A stretch of 6,849 bases of DNA from Gammaproteobacteria bacterium (GCA_004357505.1 SMWC01000030.1:1-6849), one strand, 5' to 3'. Positions 1 to 5,705 are shown, numbered from the stretch's first letter. Numbers and translations: made by a program. The notes: generated from the letters alone by a model not told the origin.

Positions 1-99
1 AACGCCCATAGTCTCGATGAAGAACCTCTCTGCAGCAGCTATGTCTTTCACGACCCAGGCTATCTGGCAAAACGATGGCGCAAGAATCGGTTTTGTCAT
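1..99 (-). CDS. VOC-family (glyoxalase-fold) protein, N-terminal part, cut by window edge
   Basis: Thirty-three codons are visible from an ATG at 99-97 to the left edge, with no stop. The protein begins MTKPILAPSF and continues with QIAWVVKDIAAAERFF and ETMGV. This is the beta-strand plus helix pattern (hydrophobic strand, V-x-D-I/L, A-A-x-x-F-F, G-V) that opens a vicinal-oxygen-chelate module such as glyoxalase I or methylmalonyl-CoA epimerase relatives. A good ribosome-binding site, GGGGAG at 111-106, lies 6 nt before the ATG and supports this start. Members of this fold usually bind a divalent metal and act on small oxygenated or CoA-linked substrates, but the visible part has too few residues to assign a reaction. 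It lies downstream of the amidohydrolase on the same strand, with 174 bp and a repeat element between them, so co-transcription is possible but not shown. Confidence 0.72.
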   Translation of the reverse strand, partial: MTKPILAPSFCQIAWVVKDIAAAERFFIETMGV

Positions 100-155
100 C
101 TGCTTCTCCCCTGAAGTATTCTGGAGCTGTGCGCTCCCTACAAAAACTCAGTTTG

Positions 156-235
156 AACGTCCGCTTTCGGCCAGAAGCGGACATCAGCTCAGTCCCGACA
201 CGTACACTCTGGGCGTCAGCTTTAGAGAAAACATC
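156..235 (+). repeat. Paired palindromic repeat element 1 (intact hairpin plus degraded hairpin)
   Basis: The first unit, 156-184, folds as GTCCGCTT (159-166) with AAGCGGAC (175-182) around the loop TCGGCCAG. The second unit, about 214-235, keeps only the left arm and start of the loop (GTCAGCTTTAGAG from 215). The two left arms start 56 bp apart. The spacer between them resembles that of the pair at 4592-4680. The element lies in the gap after the amidohydrolase stop and before the VOC gene start. Neither hairpin is followed by a T-run on the minus strand, so they do not look like intrinsic terminators. Confidence 0.85.
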
Positions 236-273
236 AATAATCAGGCTAGTTCTTTTGGAGGTCAACCTCCCTA

Positions 274-1635
274 TCACATCACACCATCCATGAATTTAGC
301 CTTCAACAGTTCGCGATCGATTTCCTCGCCCCGCAGATAGACCTGAGAGATGCGCGTCGAGTTGCTGATGTCCTCCAAGGGGTTCGCGTCGAGCACGACG
401 AATGAAGCGCTCTTTCCAGCTGCAACCATCCCGAGATCGTCCAGTCCGAGGATTTCAGCGTTCACGCTCGTTGCCGCCATGATCGCTTCCATCGGACTGA
501 GCCCACAATCAACCATGTCTCGCATCTCGGTGTGTACGGTCCAACCGACGTAAAACGGGATCGTCAGTCCGCCCGAATCCGTTCCCAGACCAATGATCAT
601 GCCCGCCTCGTGATTCTTCCCAAGGTTGCGGCACTGAAGCGAGAACGACCGGCTTGGGTCCGCAGCCAGCTCGCGCTGAATCTCCTCACGCATAATATCA
701 ATTGCCGAGGGTGGCAGTGTTTCACTGAGCCAGGACAGGTCGCCCATCGACGGCAGGTTGCCGGGAAGGTTCGGGATCGTCCATACGTCTGGGTATTGCT
801 GGACCGTCTCCATGTACTCGGTGTCGATGTCCTGGTCGCGGACCGTGTGCGCGAAACCGTCGACACCAGCCTCGATGAGGTCCTTCGCATCGGCCAGGGC
901 GTTGGAGGTCCCTATATGGGCGACGACTCGCATGCCGCGGGAGTGTGCTTCATCGATGATCGCGCGGTAGACGTCGGGCGCTATCTTGGGCACCGTGCCG
1001 CGTCGGCCATCGACCCAAATCTTCACCAGCTCCACACCGTAGCTGTCGAGCTCGGCGACCGCCGCCCTGCCTTCGTTCACGTCGATCGCACCACGGGGAA
1101 TCCCTAGCAGGTGCGCGGCTGTCGGTCCCGCCATGGGTGTGGCAGCGATCCCGCGACCCGAAGTGAGGAAGAGCGCCGCGTTCAGATGCACTTCATCCCG
1201 CAGCTGAAAGGCGAGCCGCTCGTCGAACTCGAGGCCAAGGCTCATTGTGGCGGCAACGCCATGGTAGGCGGAGCGTTCGAGATGCTCCACGAGGTTCTCG
1301 CGCGTGTAATTTTCGGTCCGGTTCGTCCAATCTTGGACGTCGGTGAGCCCAATGTGCTGGTGAGCGTCGATCAGCGCTGGGATCACAGTCTTTCCGGATA
1401 GGTCCACCCGTACCGCGCCTTCCGGCGGCTCGACTTCACCCTGTTGCCCCACCAGCGTGAAGGTGTTCCCTTCGACAAGGAAGGCCGAGTCTTCGATGGG
1501 TGCGCTTCCGTCGCCGATGATCAATCGGGCACCTTCGAACCACATCATGATTCCGGAAGTGTCAGGAGTTTCCGTGCCCGGCGAACAGCCAACCACCCAG
1601 CAGAACAGCAGGCAGGAAAGTCTTTTGTACAACAA
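274..1635 (-). CDS. Amidohydrolase-family lipoprotein (imidazolonepropionase/prolidase-like metal hydrolase)
   Basis: The product is about 453 residues if translation starts at the TTG at 1635-1633. Family hallmarks are in order: a beta-sandwich N-terminus, DAHQHIG (metal ligands H92 and H94), VKIWVD (K205, the usual carboxylated-lysine position), VVAHIG (H240), GFAHT (H263), GTDSGG (D353) and a closing GLDDLGMVAAGKSASFVVLD segment typical of the family. So all expected metal ligands are present and the enzyme looks active, hydrolysing C-N or similar bonds; the substrate cannot be read from sequence. The N-terminus MLYKRLSCLLFCWVVGC is a compact lipoprotein signal (lipobox VVGC, Cys17), so it should be anchored in the envelope facing the periplasm. 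An ATG at 1671 and one at 1713 are in frame upstream, but neither has a convincing ribosome-binding site, while GGAGGT lies 7 nt before the TTG. The gene ends in TGA followed directly by TAG. Confidence 0.93.
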   Translation of the reverse strand: MLYKRLSCLLFCWVVGCSPGTETPDTSGIMMWFEGARLIIGDGSAPIEDSAFLVEGNTFTLVGQQGEVEPPEGAVRVDLSGKTVIPALIDAHQHIGLTDVQDWTNRTENYTRENLVEHLERSAYHGVAATMSLGLEFDERLAFQLRDEVHLNAALFLTSGRGIAATPMAGPTAAHLLGIPRGAIDVNEGRAAVAELDSYGVELVKIWVDGRRGTVPKIAPDVYRAIIDEAHSRGMRVVAHIGTSNALADAKDLIEAGVDGFAHTVRDQDIDTEYMETVQQYPDVWTIPNLPGNLPSMGDLSWLSETLPPSAIDIMREEIQRELAADPSRSFSLQCRNLGKNHEAGMIIGLGTDSGGLTIPFYVGWTVHTEMRDMVDCGLSPMEAIMAATSVNAEILGLDDLGMVAAGKSASFVVLDANPLEDISNSTRISQVYLRGEEIDRELLKAKFMDGVM

Positions 1636-1642
1636 TCTAGCT

Positions 1643-1648
1643 ACCTCC
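1643..1648 (-). promoter_or_regulatory. Strong Shine-Dalgarno that picks the TTG start of the amidohydrolase
   Basis: The minus strand reads GGAGGT at 1648-1643, then 7 nt, then TTG at 1635-1633 (a second TTG follows at once). The in-frame ATGs at 1671 and 1713 have no comparable purine-rich site. The resulting N-terminus is a standard-length lipoprotein signal, whereas the ATG starts would add 12 or 26 residues before it. Confidence 0.7.
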
Positions 1649-1764
1649 GTCCCGGTTCTGATGAAGCTCATAGACGAGAGGCAAGGTGCCGACGATAACC
1701 CCGAGGTCTCCAAGTGACTGTAGGCTCTGACCGAGGCCGATCTTCCTCAATTCGTATCCCCCAG

Positions 1765-1784
1765 ATATGCAGAGCCTTGCATAT
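1765..1784. repeat. Perfect 7-bp inverted repeat, ATATGCA-6-TGCATAT
   Basis: ATATGCA (1765-1771) and TGCATAT (1778-1784) are perfect inverted copies separated by GAGCCT. The right half is the GCATAT part of the repeat flank that begins at about 1779. It sits about 130-150 bp upstream of the TTG start of the amidohydrolase, where a regulator site could lie, but it may be only a chance match beside the repeat. Confidence 0.35.
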
Positions 1785-1885
1785 TAACGGTTAACCGACG
1801 TCTGCTTCCGGCCATAAGCGGACGTCCAGATTACCACTGAGACACCTGTCGCGAATGTCTGCTTTCGGGAAAGCGGACATTCGCG
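1779..1885 (+). repeat. Paired palindromic repeat element 2 (two intact hairpins)
   Basis: Unit a (1779-1826) starts with the GCATATTAAC flank and TTAACGGTTAA, followed by a hairpin GTCTGCTT (1800-1807) / AAGCGGAC (1816-1823). Unit b (1850-1885) is a 16-bp stem with a CGGG tetraloop and a single U-G pair, the strongest hairpin in the window. Their left arms start 57 bp apart. Unit b lies about 20 bp beyond the stop codon of the ChaN-like gene. No T-run follows on the minus strand, so a role in protecting the mRNA 3' end is more likely than intrinsic termination; this is inference. Confidence 0.9.
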
Positions 1886-1904
1886 CTCCACGACCTTCGA
1901 CGCT

Positions 1905-3062
1905 CTAGCGTTGAAACGTCAATGTAAGGTCTCGCGGGGCTCCGGCCCGTTGGATGATGAGAGCCACCTCATCGCCCCATTTGACCGTAGCCAATGTGCG
2001 ATTCAAATCAGGCTTGGCCGTAATGGCCACGTCCTTAAAGCGAGTCAGTACGTCGCCCGTTTCTAACCCGCCGCGTTCGGCTGGTGAATCCGGCTCCACG
2101 TGAATGACATGTAACCCGCCTTCGACCCTCACCGAAACGGCCCCCAGTTCGGGAAAAGCGGGATCTGTCATTTCGGGCACTCCCCAGGCGAAGTCTCCTA
2201 TACTCGCCCGCACGCGCGTGTTCGCATCCCCCACCGACACGGGCACGATGGTCGTTACCGGGCCCTCGTACCATTCTTGTATCTGCCGGGCAATACCAAG
2301 CTCATAGACGACGTGCCCAATACCGGCCAGCACCACTACCGTAGTGTCTGGATGCGCTTCGAGGGCCTCAGCTACGTTGAAGGCCATCACTGCGTCTCTT
2401 CTGCACTGAGCCGCGAATAGCTCTTCGAACTGATCCTCTTGCAACCCTCCATGTACAGGATCATCTGTTTCGAAAAATGCTCTGAATAGGCTCCGGTGGT
2501 CTTGGGAGGACAGGTCCGGCTCAACGCCGGTCTCGCTCACGACCTCCCAAGGTCCGCTGAGCGCGACCAGAGGGATGGCGTGTGCTCGAGCGAACAATAA
2601 GATCTCCCGGTAATAGCCCCAGTGATACCCCCAGCTGCCGTACCAATCGGACTGTACGATAAAGTCCGGCTCGGTAACCCTTCCTGCGATCCAAGCATTC
2701 AATATTGGCTGGTCTTCGACTTCGAACATCTCCAGTCCGATCACTAGCGGTCGCTCCGTCTCCTGAAGTAGCTCCAACACGCGCAGCTGGATCCGGTGAT
2801 CCTCCAGGTTGGTGTGCTGCTCGGCGATGAGGATGAGGCGGGCGTCGGCCAGATGTTTACTCAACGCTTGGGGAGACAAAGTGCTACCGCTCAGCGTATT
2901 CACTACCGCATCCACTTGGACTGATACCTGTTGGCCCTTACGCTCTGGATCGCCCACGGGTAGGGTCAGGATGTCGGGTCTGCTCGAACCGATTCCCACG
3001 CAGCCGGGCGAGAGAAGGGTCCCGGTCGCGATCAAAAGAGCGGCAACGATTTTCTCAATCAT
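1905..3062 (-). CDS. ChaN-like (DUF399/heme-binding fold) lipoprotein with C-terminal PDZ domain
   Basis: The product is 385 residues from the ATG at 3062-3060. Residues 1-21 (MIEKIVAALLIATG then LLSPGC) form a lipoprotein signal ending at Cys21. Residues about 66-265 match the ChaN/DUF399 pattern: ARLILIAEQHTN, then RPLVIGLEMFE, SDWYGSWGYHWGYY, IPLVALSGPWE and VVVLAGIGHVVYELG. ChaN of Campylobacter is an iron-regulated outer-membrane lipoprotein that binds heme, so heme or iron handling in the envelope is the best guess. After a linker, residues about 310-385 look like a PDZ domain (GGLHVIHVEPDSPAERGGL, ETGDVLTRF), which usually binds protein C-termini. The frame stays open upstream to 3113, but those 17 residues (MSASGRKQTS and on) are translated repeat sequence, so I reject that start. 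No clear ribosome-binding site is seen before 3062. It appears to be a single-gene unit flanked by repeats. Confidence 0.88.
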   Translation of the reverse strand: MIEKIVAALLIATGTLLSPGCVGIGSSRPDILTLPVGDPERKGQQVSVQVDAVVNTLSGSTLSPQALSKHLADARLILIAEQHTNLEDHRIQLRVLELLQETERPLVIGLEMFEVEDQPILNAWIAGRVTEPDFIVQSDWYGSWGYHWGYYREILLFARAHAIPLVALSGPWEVVSETGVEPDLSSQDHRSLFRAFFETDDPVHGGLQEDQFEELFAAQCRRDAVMAFNVAEALEAHPDTTVVVLAGIGHVVYELGIARQIQEWYEGPVTTIVPVSVGDANTRVRASIGDFAWGVPEMTDPAFPELGAVSVRVEGGLHVIHVEPDSPAERGGLETGDVLTRFKDVAITAKPDLNRTLATVKWGDEVALIIQRAGAPRDLTLTFQR

Positions 3063-3085
3063 TTGGCGTCCGTTCAATATGCGGG

Positions 3086-3113
3086 ATGTCTGCTTTCGGC
3101 CAGAAGCAGACAT
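3086..3113 (+). repeat. Palindromic repeat 3 (single hairpin)
   Basis: This copy has a perfect 10-bp stem, ATGTCTGCTT (3086-3095) with AAGCAGACAT (3104-3113), around the loop TCGGCCAG. It lacks the TTAACNGTTAA flank of other copies. It lies 23 bp upstream of the ChaN-like gene's ATG and so would be within or near its 5' leader. Read in the gene's frame it encodes MSASGRKQTS, the false upstream extension. Confidence 0.9.
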
Positions 3114-3186
3114 TCGGTCCGCGTCCTAATTCTAGCTCCTGGCCTTCATCTCCGACGGTCTATTCTTTAGCCCGATCGTTTATATG

Positions 3187-3402
3187 CTACTTCATAAAGA
3201 ACAGATAGAGGCCGGCAATCAGGCTAGCTGCTCCACCTATATAGCGACTCATAACCTCGTCTGACGAGGAGCCGGAGATCGCTTCCGTAATCTGTGAACC
3301 GATCGAGCCGGAAAGCTCGTACCCCCAGAAGATCGCGCCGGCACCGATGACCATAAGAACAATACTGACCAGCCTAATGGTGAGCTTACTGGTATTCGCC
3401 AT
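3187..3402 (-). CDS. Small membrane protein, DUF3185-like
   Basis: The product is 71 residues from the ATG at 3402-3400, chosen because AAGGGA sits 6 nt upstream. A TTG at 3432 would add ten residues without a ribosome-binding site. There are two membrane segments: about residues 7-27 (IRLVSIVLMVIGAGAIFWGY) and about 53-70 (YIGGAASLIAGLYLFFMK). They are joined by a polar loop LSGSIGSQITEAISGSSSDE. The order of first helix with a GY end, S/T-rich loop, IGG and GLYLF second helix ending near the C-terminus fits the DUF3185 family of short proteins, found mostly in proteobacteria, whose function is unknown. It sits alone between the ChaN-like gene and a terminator-like hairpin, so it probably has its own promoter, though I cannot point to one. 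Confidence 0.8.
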   Translation of the reverse strand: MANTSKLTIRLVSIVLMVIGAGAIFWGYELSGSIGSQITEAISGSSSDEVMSRYIGGAASLIAGLYLFFMK

Positions 3403-3443
3403 CAGATTTCCCTTGAGAGTAGGCTGGTTCAACCAACATTTTC

Positions 3444-3462
3444 AAAACCCCGCCTATCGGGG
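3444..3462 (-). terminator. Candidate intrinsic terminator after the heme-protein gene
   Basis: On the minus strand CCCCG-ATAGG-CGGGG (3462-3448) is followed by TTTT (3447-3444) and then GAAAA. The stem is only 5 bp and the T-run only four, so it is a weak call. Its position would end transcripts coming from the CHACH protein gene (3594-4133) and separate them from the DUF3185-like gene. Confidence 0.45.
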
Positions 3463-3484
3463 AGTTCTTCTTATGCGCCAGCTT

Positions 3485-3531
3485 GCATATTAACCGTTAA
3501 CGAATGTCTGCTTTCGGCCATAAGCAGACAT
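3485..3531 (+). repeat. Palindromic repeat 4 with AT-rich flank
   Basis: The copy starts with GCATATTAACCGTTAACG and continues into a perfect 10-bp stem, ATGTCTGCTT (3504-3513) / AAGCAGACAT (3522-3531), with loop TCGGCCAT. It is close to the family consensus and lies between the heme-protein stop (3594) and the candidate terminator at 3444-3462. Confidence 0.92.
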
Positions 3532-3593
3532 AAACGTTCGCCTCTGAGTGGCACCAACAGCTCTGGAGGCGACAGACGAGACCCTCCTGCCGC

Positions 3594-4133
3594 TCACTCC
3601 GGCTGGAGCATAAGAGGTGAGAGCGGCATTTCAGGAATATGGTGCTCGAGATATGCAAAACCTGTAGCCTGATGGCACGCGTGGCACTGAGTCAGTGTCC
3701 GTCTATAAGCAGCTTCGAATTCGTCAACATCTTCTTGTTCGATGGCGCTTTCAAGCTGCACGAACCCTGACTGCTCGATACTCTGCTGAAACGGCTGCAA
3801 GTCAACAGAGCCGCCGCCACGGATCGACCGCACCGGACGAACACGCACGGTCCAGCGAAGGTGAGAATCCGTCTCCCGGAGATAGAACGACGCCAACTCC
3901 CACTGTTCATTCCGGCCTGCGAACCAAAGATTGGAAAAATGATATTCGACATCAACCATGATGTGCGATTGAGTCCTCACCGCGAGGTTGCTCAACTCTT
4001 CGACCTGCTTACGCAACGCTTCAAGTTCTGATTGGATCGTTGCATCCTGGGGAACGGCTGTTCCGGGCAAGGCACCAAGCAATACAACTACGAACAATGG
4101 AAGGCATTGGGGCGTGAGAAAGGTATTCGTCAT
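3594..4133 (-). CDS. Exported small protein with a single CHACH c-type heme motif
   Basis: The product is 179 residues. The start is secure: AGGAGG at 4146-4141 lies 7 nt before the ATG. Residues 1-28 are a Sec signal peptide (PLFVVVLLGALPGTAVPQ, cleavage likely near residue 28). A short helical, possibly coiled-coil stretch follows (QSELEALRKQVEELSNL, 34-50). The middle contains HFSNLWFAGRNEQWELASFYL (65-85) and HLRWTVRVRPVRS. Near the C-terminus comes TQCHACHQATGFAYL with Cys150, Cys153 and His154 as the standard covalent heme-attachment motif. This arrangement resembles a family of small periplasmic cytochrome-like proteins that I recall only by pattern, not by name; the sixth heme ligand is not identifiable with confidence. 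A periplasmic electron carrier or sensor is the likeliest role. No partner oxidoreductase is visible nearby. Confidence 0.88.
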   Translation of the reverse strand: MTNTFLTPQCLPLFVVVLLGALPGTAVPQDATIQSELEALRKQVEELSNLAVRTQSHIMVDVEYHFSNLWFAGRNEQWELASFYLRETDSHLRWTVRVRPVRSIRGGGSVDLQPFQQSIEQSGFVQLESAIEQEDVDEFEAAYRRTLTQCHACHQATGFAYLEHHIPEMPLSPLMLQPE

Positions 4134-4170
4134 TTCGTCGCCTCCTCGGGGTCTCTACTCTTGGATGTTT

Positions 4171-4210
4171 ACTGTTAACCAATGTCCGCTTTCGGCAAAA
4201 GCGGACATTC
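4171..4210 (+). repeat. Palindromic repeat 5, overlapping the end of the upstream gene
   Basis: A flank ACTGTTAACC precedes a perfect 12-bp stem, AATGTCCGCTTT (4181-4192) / AAAGCGGACATT (4198-4209), with loop CGGCA. The last stem base is part of the TGA stop (4211-4209) of the small membrane protein gene. The rest lies between that gene and the ribosome-binding site of the CHACH protein gene. Confidence 0.92.
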
Positions 4211-4559
4211 ATATACTCTGTTTTTCTCGAGTGATTCCGAGTCTATAGGAATCGATGATACCGATAAGCCAACATGCGCCGATAACAAACGTTGCAATGT
4301 TCAATATTGAGCCTTCCGAACCACTGCTGAAATTAGAGACCAGTTCTGCAATGGATCCTGTATCAACAGGAATCTCACCGTTATTAATTCTATCGACAAT
4401 GGCCAAGGCCTGCCTTATTGCCGTTGTGACGATAACCGACAAGGCGATCAGGGCGGAAAGCATCAAAATTGAGCCACGTAGATATTGCTTCAAAATCATG
4501 TGACCAACGCCAGGAAATATTAAGCCAGACAGAAGGGCAGCTTTTATCGATCGCGTCAT
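4209..4559 (-). CDS. Small three-segment membrane protein of unknown function
   Basis: The product is 116 residues. The N-terminus KAALLSGLIFPGVGHMIL with KQYLRG resembles the start of small TM2-like or DUF5683-like membrane proteins (P-G-x-G-H/Q, then a short basic turn and G), but I cannot place it in a named family. Predicted membrane segments lie at about residues 6-23, 29-48 (GSILMLSALIALSVIVTTAI) and 85-106 (ILNIATFVIGACWLIGIID), with a polar loop rich in Ser, Asn and Glu between the last two. The ATG at 4559 has no clear ribosome-binding site. The stop codon falls on the edge of repeat 5. It lies 75 bp upstream of the CHACH protein gene on the same strand, so the two could share a transcript running through repeat 5. 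Confidence 0.72.
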   Translation of the reverse strand: MTRSIKAALLSGLIFPGVGHMILKQYLRGSILMLSALIALSVIVTTAIRQALAIVDRINNGEIPVDTGSIAELVSNFSSGSEGSILNIATFVIGACWLIGIIDSYRLGITREKQSI

Positions 4560-4936
4560 TAGTTAATCATCGGCCTATGGGGCCACTTGACCGAACGTCC
4601 GCTTTCGGCCATAAGCAGCCGTACCGCTCGATCCCAATACATACATTCTCAACGTCTGCTTTAGAGGACGAAGCGGATGCCCAATTCACCCCGTTAAGCC
4701 CTTCGTTAGCGGGTAAGAACGGCCAACTGCGGTCACTCGCACGTATACGTGGTCAAGAGTCCGTCCACTTCTTCGGCGAACTCGGAGGAATACTGCGACC
4801 GAAGCTCACACCAGCGATTTGCAAGCCCCTCAGTTGCTAGCGCAATACGCTATGAAGCTCTCTGACCGTCGGTGCACTGCGCGCCGCCGGGATAACACCG
4901 AAGAGGTAAGAAGTATGGCCGCATTCTGACCGCCTG
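4560..4936. other. 377-bp gap without a convincing gene; repeat pair plus possible ORF remnant
   Basis: The left part (4592-4680) holds a repeat pair, listed separately. The remainder shows no tRNA, no good hairpin-plus-T terminator and no start codon with a ribosome-binding site. On the minus strand a frame open from 4849 to a TGA at 4735-4733 reads protein-like (RIALATEGLANRWCEL near its beginning, SSEFAEEVDGLL later) but lacks a usable start and begins after an in-frame TAG at 4852-4850. It may be a decayed gene end or chance. The plus-strand frame at 4469-4840 runs antisense through the membrane-protein gene and the repeats and is not credible. Confidence 0.5.
4592..4680 (+). repeat. Paired palindromic repeat element 6 (both hairpins degraded)
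   Basis: Unit a has the left arm GTCCGCTT at 4597-4604 and the TCGGCCAT loop, with a mutated right arm (AAGCAGCCG). Unit b has GTCTGCTT at 4654-4661, then TAGAGGACG and AAGCGGATG. The left arms start 57 bp apart, as in element 2. The stretch between the units, with TCCCAATACATACATTCTC, is similar to the corresponding stretch of element 1 (TCCCGACACGTACACTCTG), so these two loci share more than the hairpin core. Confidence 0.8.
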
Positions 4937-5307
4937 TCAGGCCCGATTAAAGCCCGAATTGATTTTGACCTCGCAGCCGTCGGGCCCCGTCAGGGTGAAT
5001 GAATCGTGCCCCGGATTTCGGCGCGCAATGTCGGACGGGTTCAATCCCTTGGCGTCATAGGCGTGCCACGCCGCATCGATATCCTCGACCTTGAAATCGA
5101 ACTGAAGCGCGCTTGCCGCCGGGACCGGTTCCTGGGATTGGATCAACTGAAGCCGCGTGTGGTCGCGCAGTTCAACGACAGTAAACCCTTCCCGTTGAAC
5201 GTCCCTTTCTCCGCCAATCGCCTCGAAAAAATCGACGGCGCCGGCAAGGTCACTGACGGACAGGCCAAATGCGCCAGAATGGCGGCTGCCTTTGGATCGG
5301 TAGTCAT
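4937..5307 (-). pseudogene. VOC-family (glyoxalase-like) protein gene broken by a one-base frameshift
   Basis: The ATG at 5307-5305 has AAGGA 9 nt upstream and starts MTTDPKAAAILA. After about 12 codons, near 5270-5275, the VOC-like sequence continues in another frame: GAFGLSVSDLAGAVDFFEA, then IGGERDVQREGFTVVELRD and HTRLQLIQSQEP, on to SFTLTGPDGCEVKINSG and a TGA at 4939-4937. In the ATG frame translation ends early at a TGA near 5145-5143. The VOC frame itself has no ATG, GTG or TTG between an upstream TGA and the TTG at 5146. Restoring one base (for example GCG-GCA instead of GCGCA) gives a 123-residue single-module protein beginning MTTDPKAAAILAAFGLSVSD. It is either a recent pseudogene or a sequencing or assembly error. 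The intact form would be a cytosolic metal-dependent or binding protein of the glyoxalase/bleomycin-resistance fold with unknown substrate. It follows the 5339-5608 gene by 31 bp, probably as one operon. Confidence 0.85.
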
Positions 5308-5338
5308 GATGTACGGTCCTTCTTCAAGATGAAGAAGT

Positions 5339-5608
5339 CTACGTCCCGGCGACCGGTCCTGTCCATCGCGCGCTACACTCATTTAAGTCCGATTTAACCG
5401 AACCGGATACGATGACAGCGACCAACAACACGGTGATCGTGATTGTATAGGGCCATCGATACTCAGCCGTCGAGAACATGAATCTCCCGGCAACGAATAG
5501 AACTACGTATGCCAGCAACACGGCCCAACCCTGCCAGGCGGCTGGTAAAACCCAGCCGAAACCGAAAGTCTTTGCAGAAAACCAATACGGTCGATTCTCA
5601 TCGGGCAT
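5339..5608 (-). CDS. Small two-segment membrane protein of unknown function
   Basis: The product is 89 residues from an ATG with AGGAG 7 nt upstream (5620-5616), a good start. The N-terminus PYWFSAKTFGFGWVLP then AAWQGWAVLLAYVVLF has the aromatic Y-W-F-x-A-K-x-x-G-x-G-W motif, followed by W-Q-G-W at the entry to the first membrane segment. This pattern is common in short proteobacterial membrane proteins of unknown role. The second segment is about residues 53-69 (PYTITITVLLVAVIVSG), and the tail ends near ARWTG. It lies directly upstream of the frameshifted VOC gene (31 bp), so the two likely formed a small operon. No enzymatic motif is present. Confidence 0.78.
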   Translation of the reverse strand: MPDENRPYWFSAKTFGFGWVLPAAWQGWAVLLAYVVLFVAGRFMFSTAEYRWPYTITITVLLVAVIVSGSVKSDLNECSARWTGPVAGT

Positions 5609-5705
5609 TACCGGTCTCCTATCCGAGCGGCCGGTGTGGGTCGGTTCGTGACATTCGTTTCAGCGACGAAATATATCATCCGTACGACCGCTATTGAGAC
5701 CAAAG

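Noticed and set aside
257..270. GGAGG-TCAA-CCTCC hairpin right after the amidohydrolase stop as intrinsic terminator
   Set aside because: On the minus strand it is followed by AAAAG, not a T-run; the stem is only 5-6 bp.
17..340. Plus-strand frames near the left edge
   Set aside because: They run antisense over the VOC gene start, repeat element 1 and the amidohydrolase end; the FRPEAD-type residues in one are translated repeat.
532..1107. 191-codon open frame on the plus strand
   Set aside because: It lies entirely antisense inside the amidohydrolase, whose motifs are complete; its composition (many Arg, Val, Asp in a shadow pattern) and lack of a ribosome-binding site mark it as a shadow.
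1850..1885. Strong 16-bp hairpin as a Rho-independent terminator for the ChaN-like gene
   Set aside because: No T-run follows on either strand; it fits better as a member of the repeat family.
4469..4840. 123-codon plus-strand frame
   Set aside because: It begins antisense within the membrane-protein gene and crosses the repeat pair; no ribosome-binding site and no recognisable domain.
5143..5382. 79-codon frame starting at the ATG at 5382 as a separate gene
   Set aside because: Only its section from 5307 to about 5272 is real, as the start of the frameshifted VOC gene; the rest is out-of-frame translation of VOC sequence and of the preceding gene's tail.
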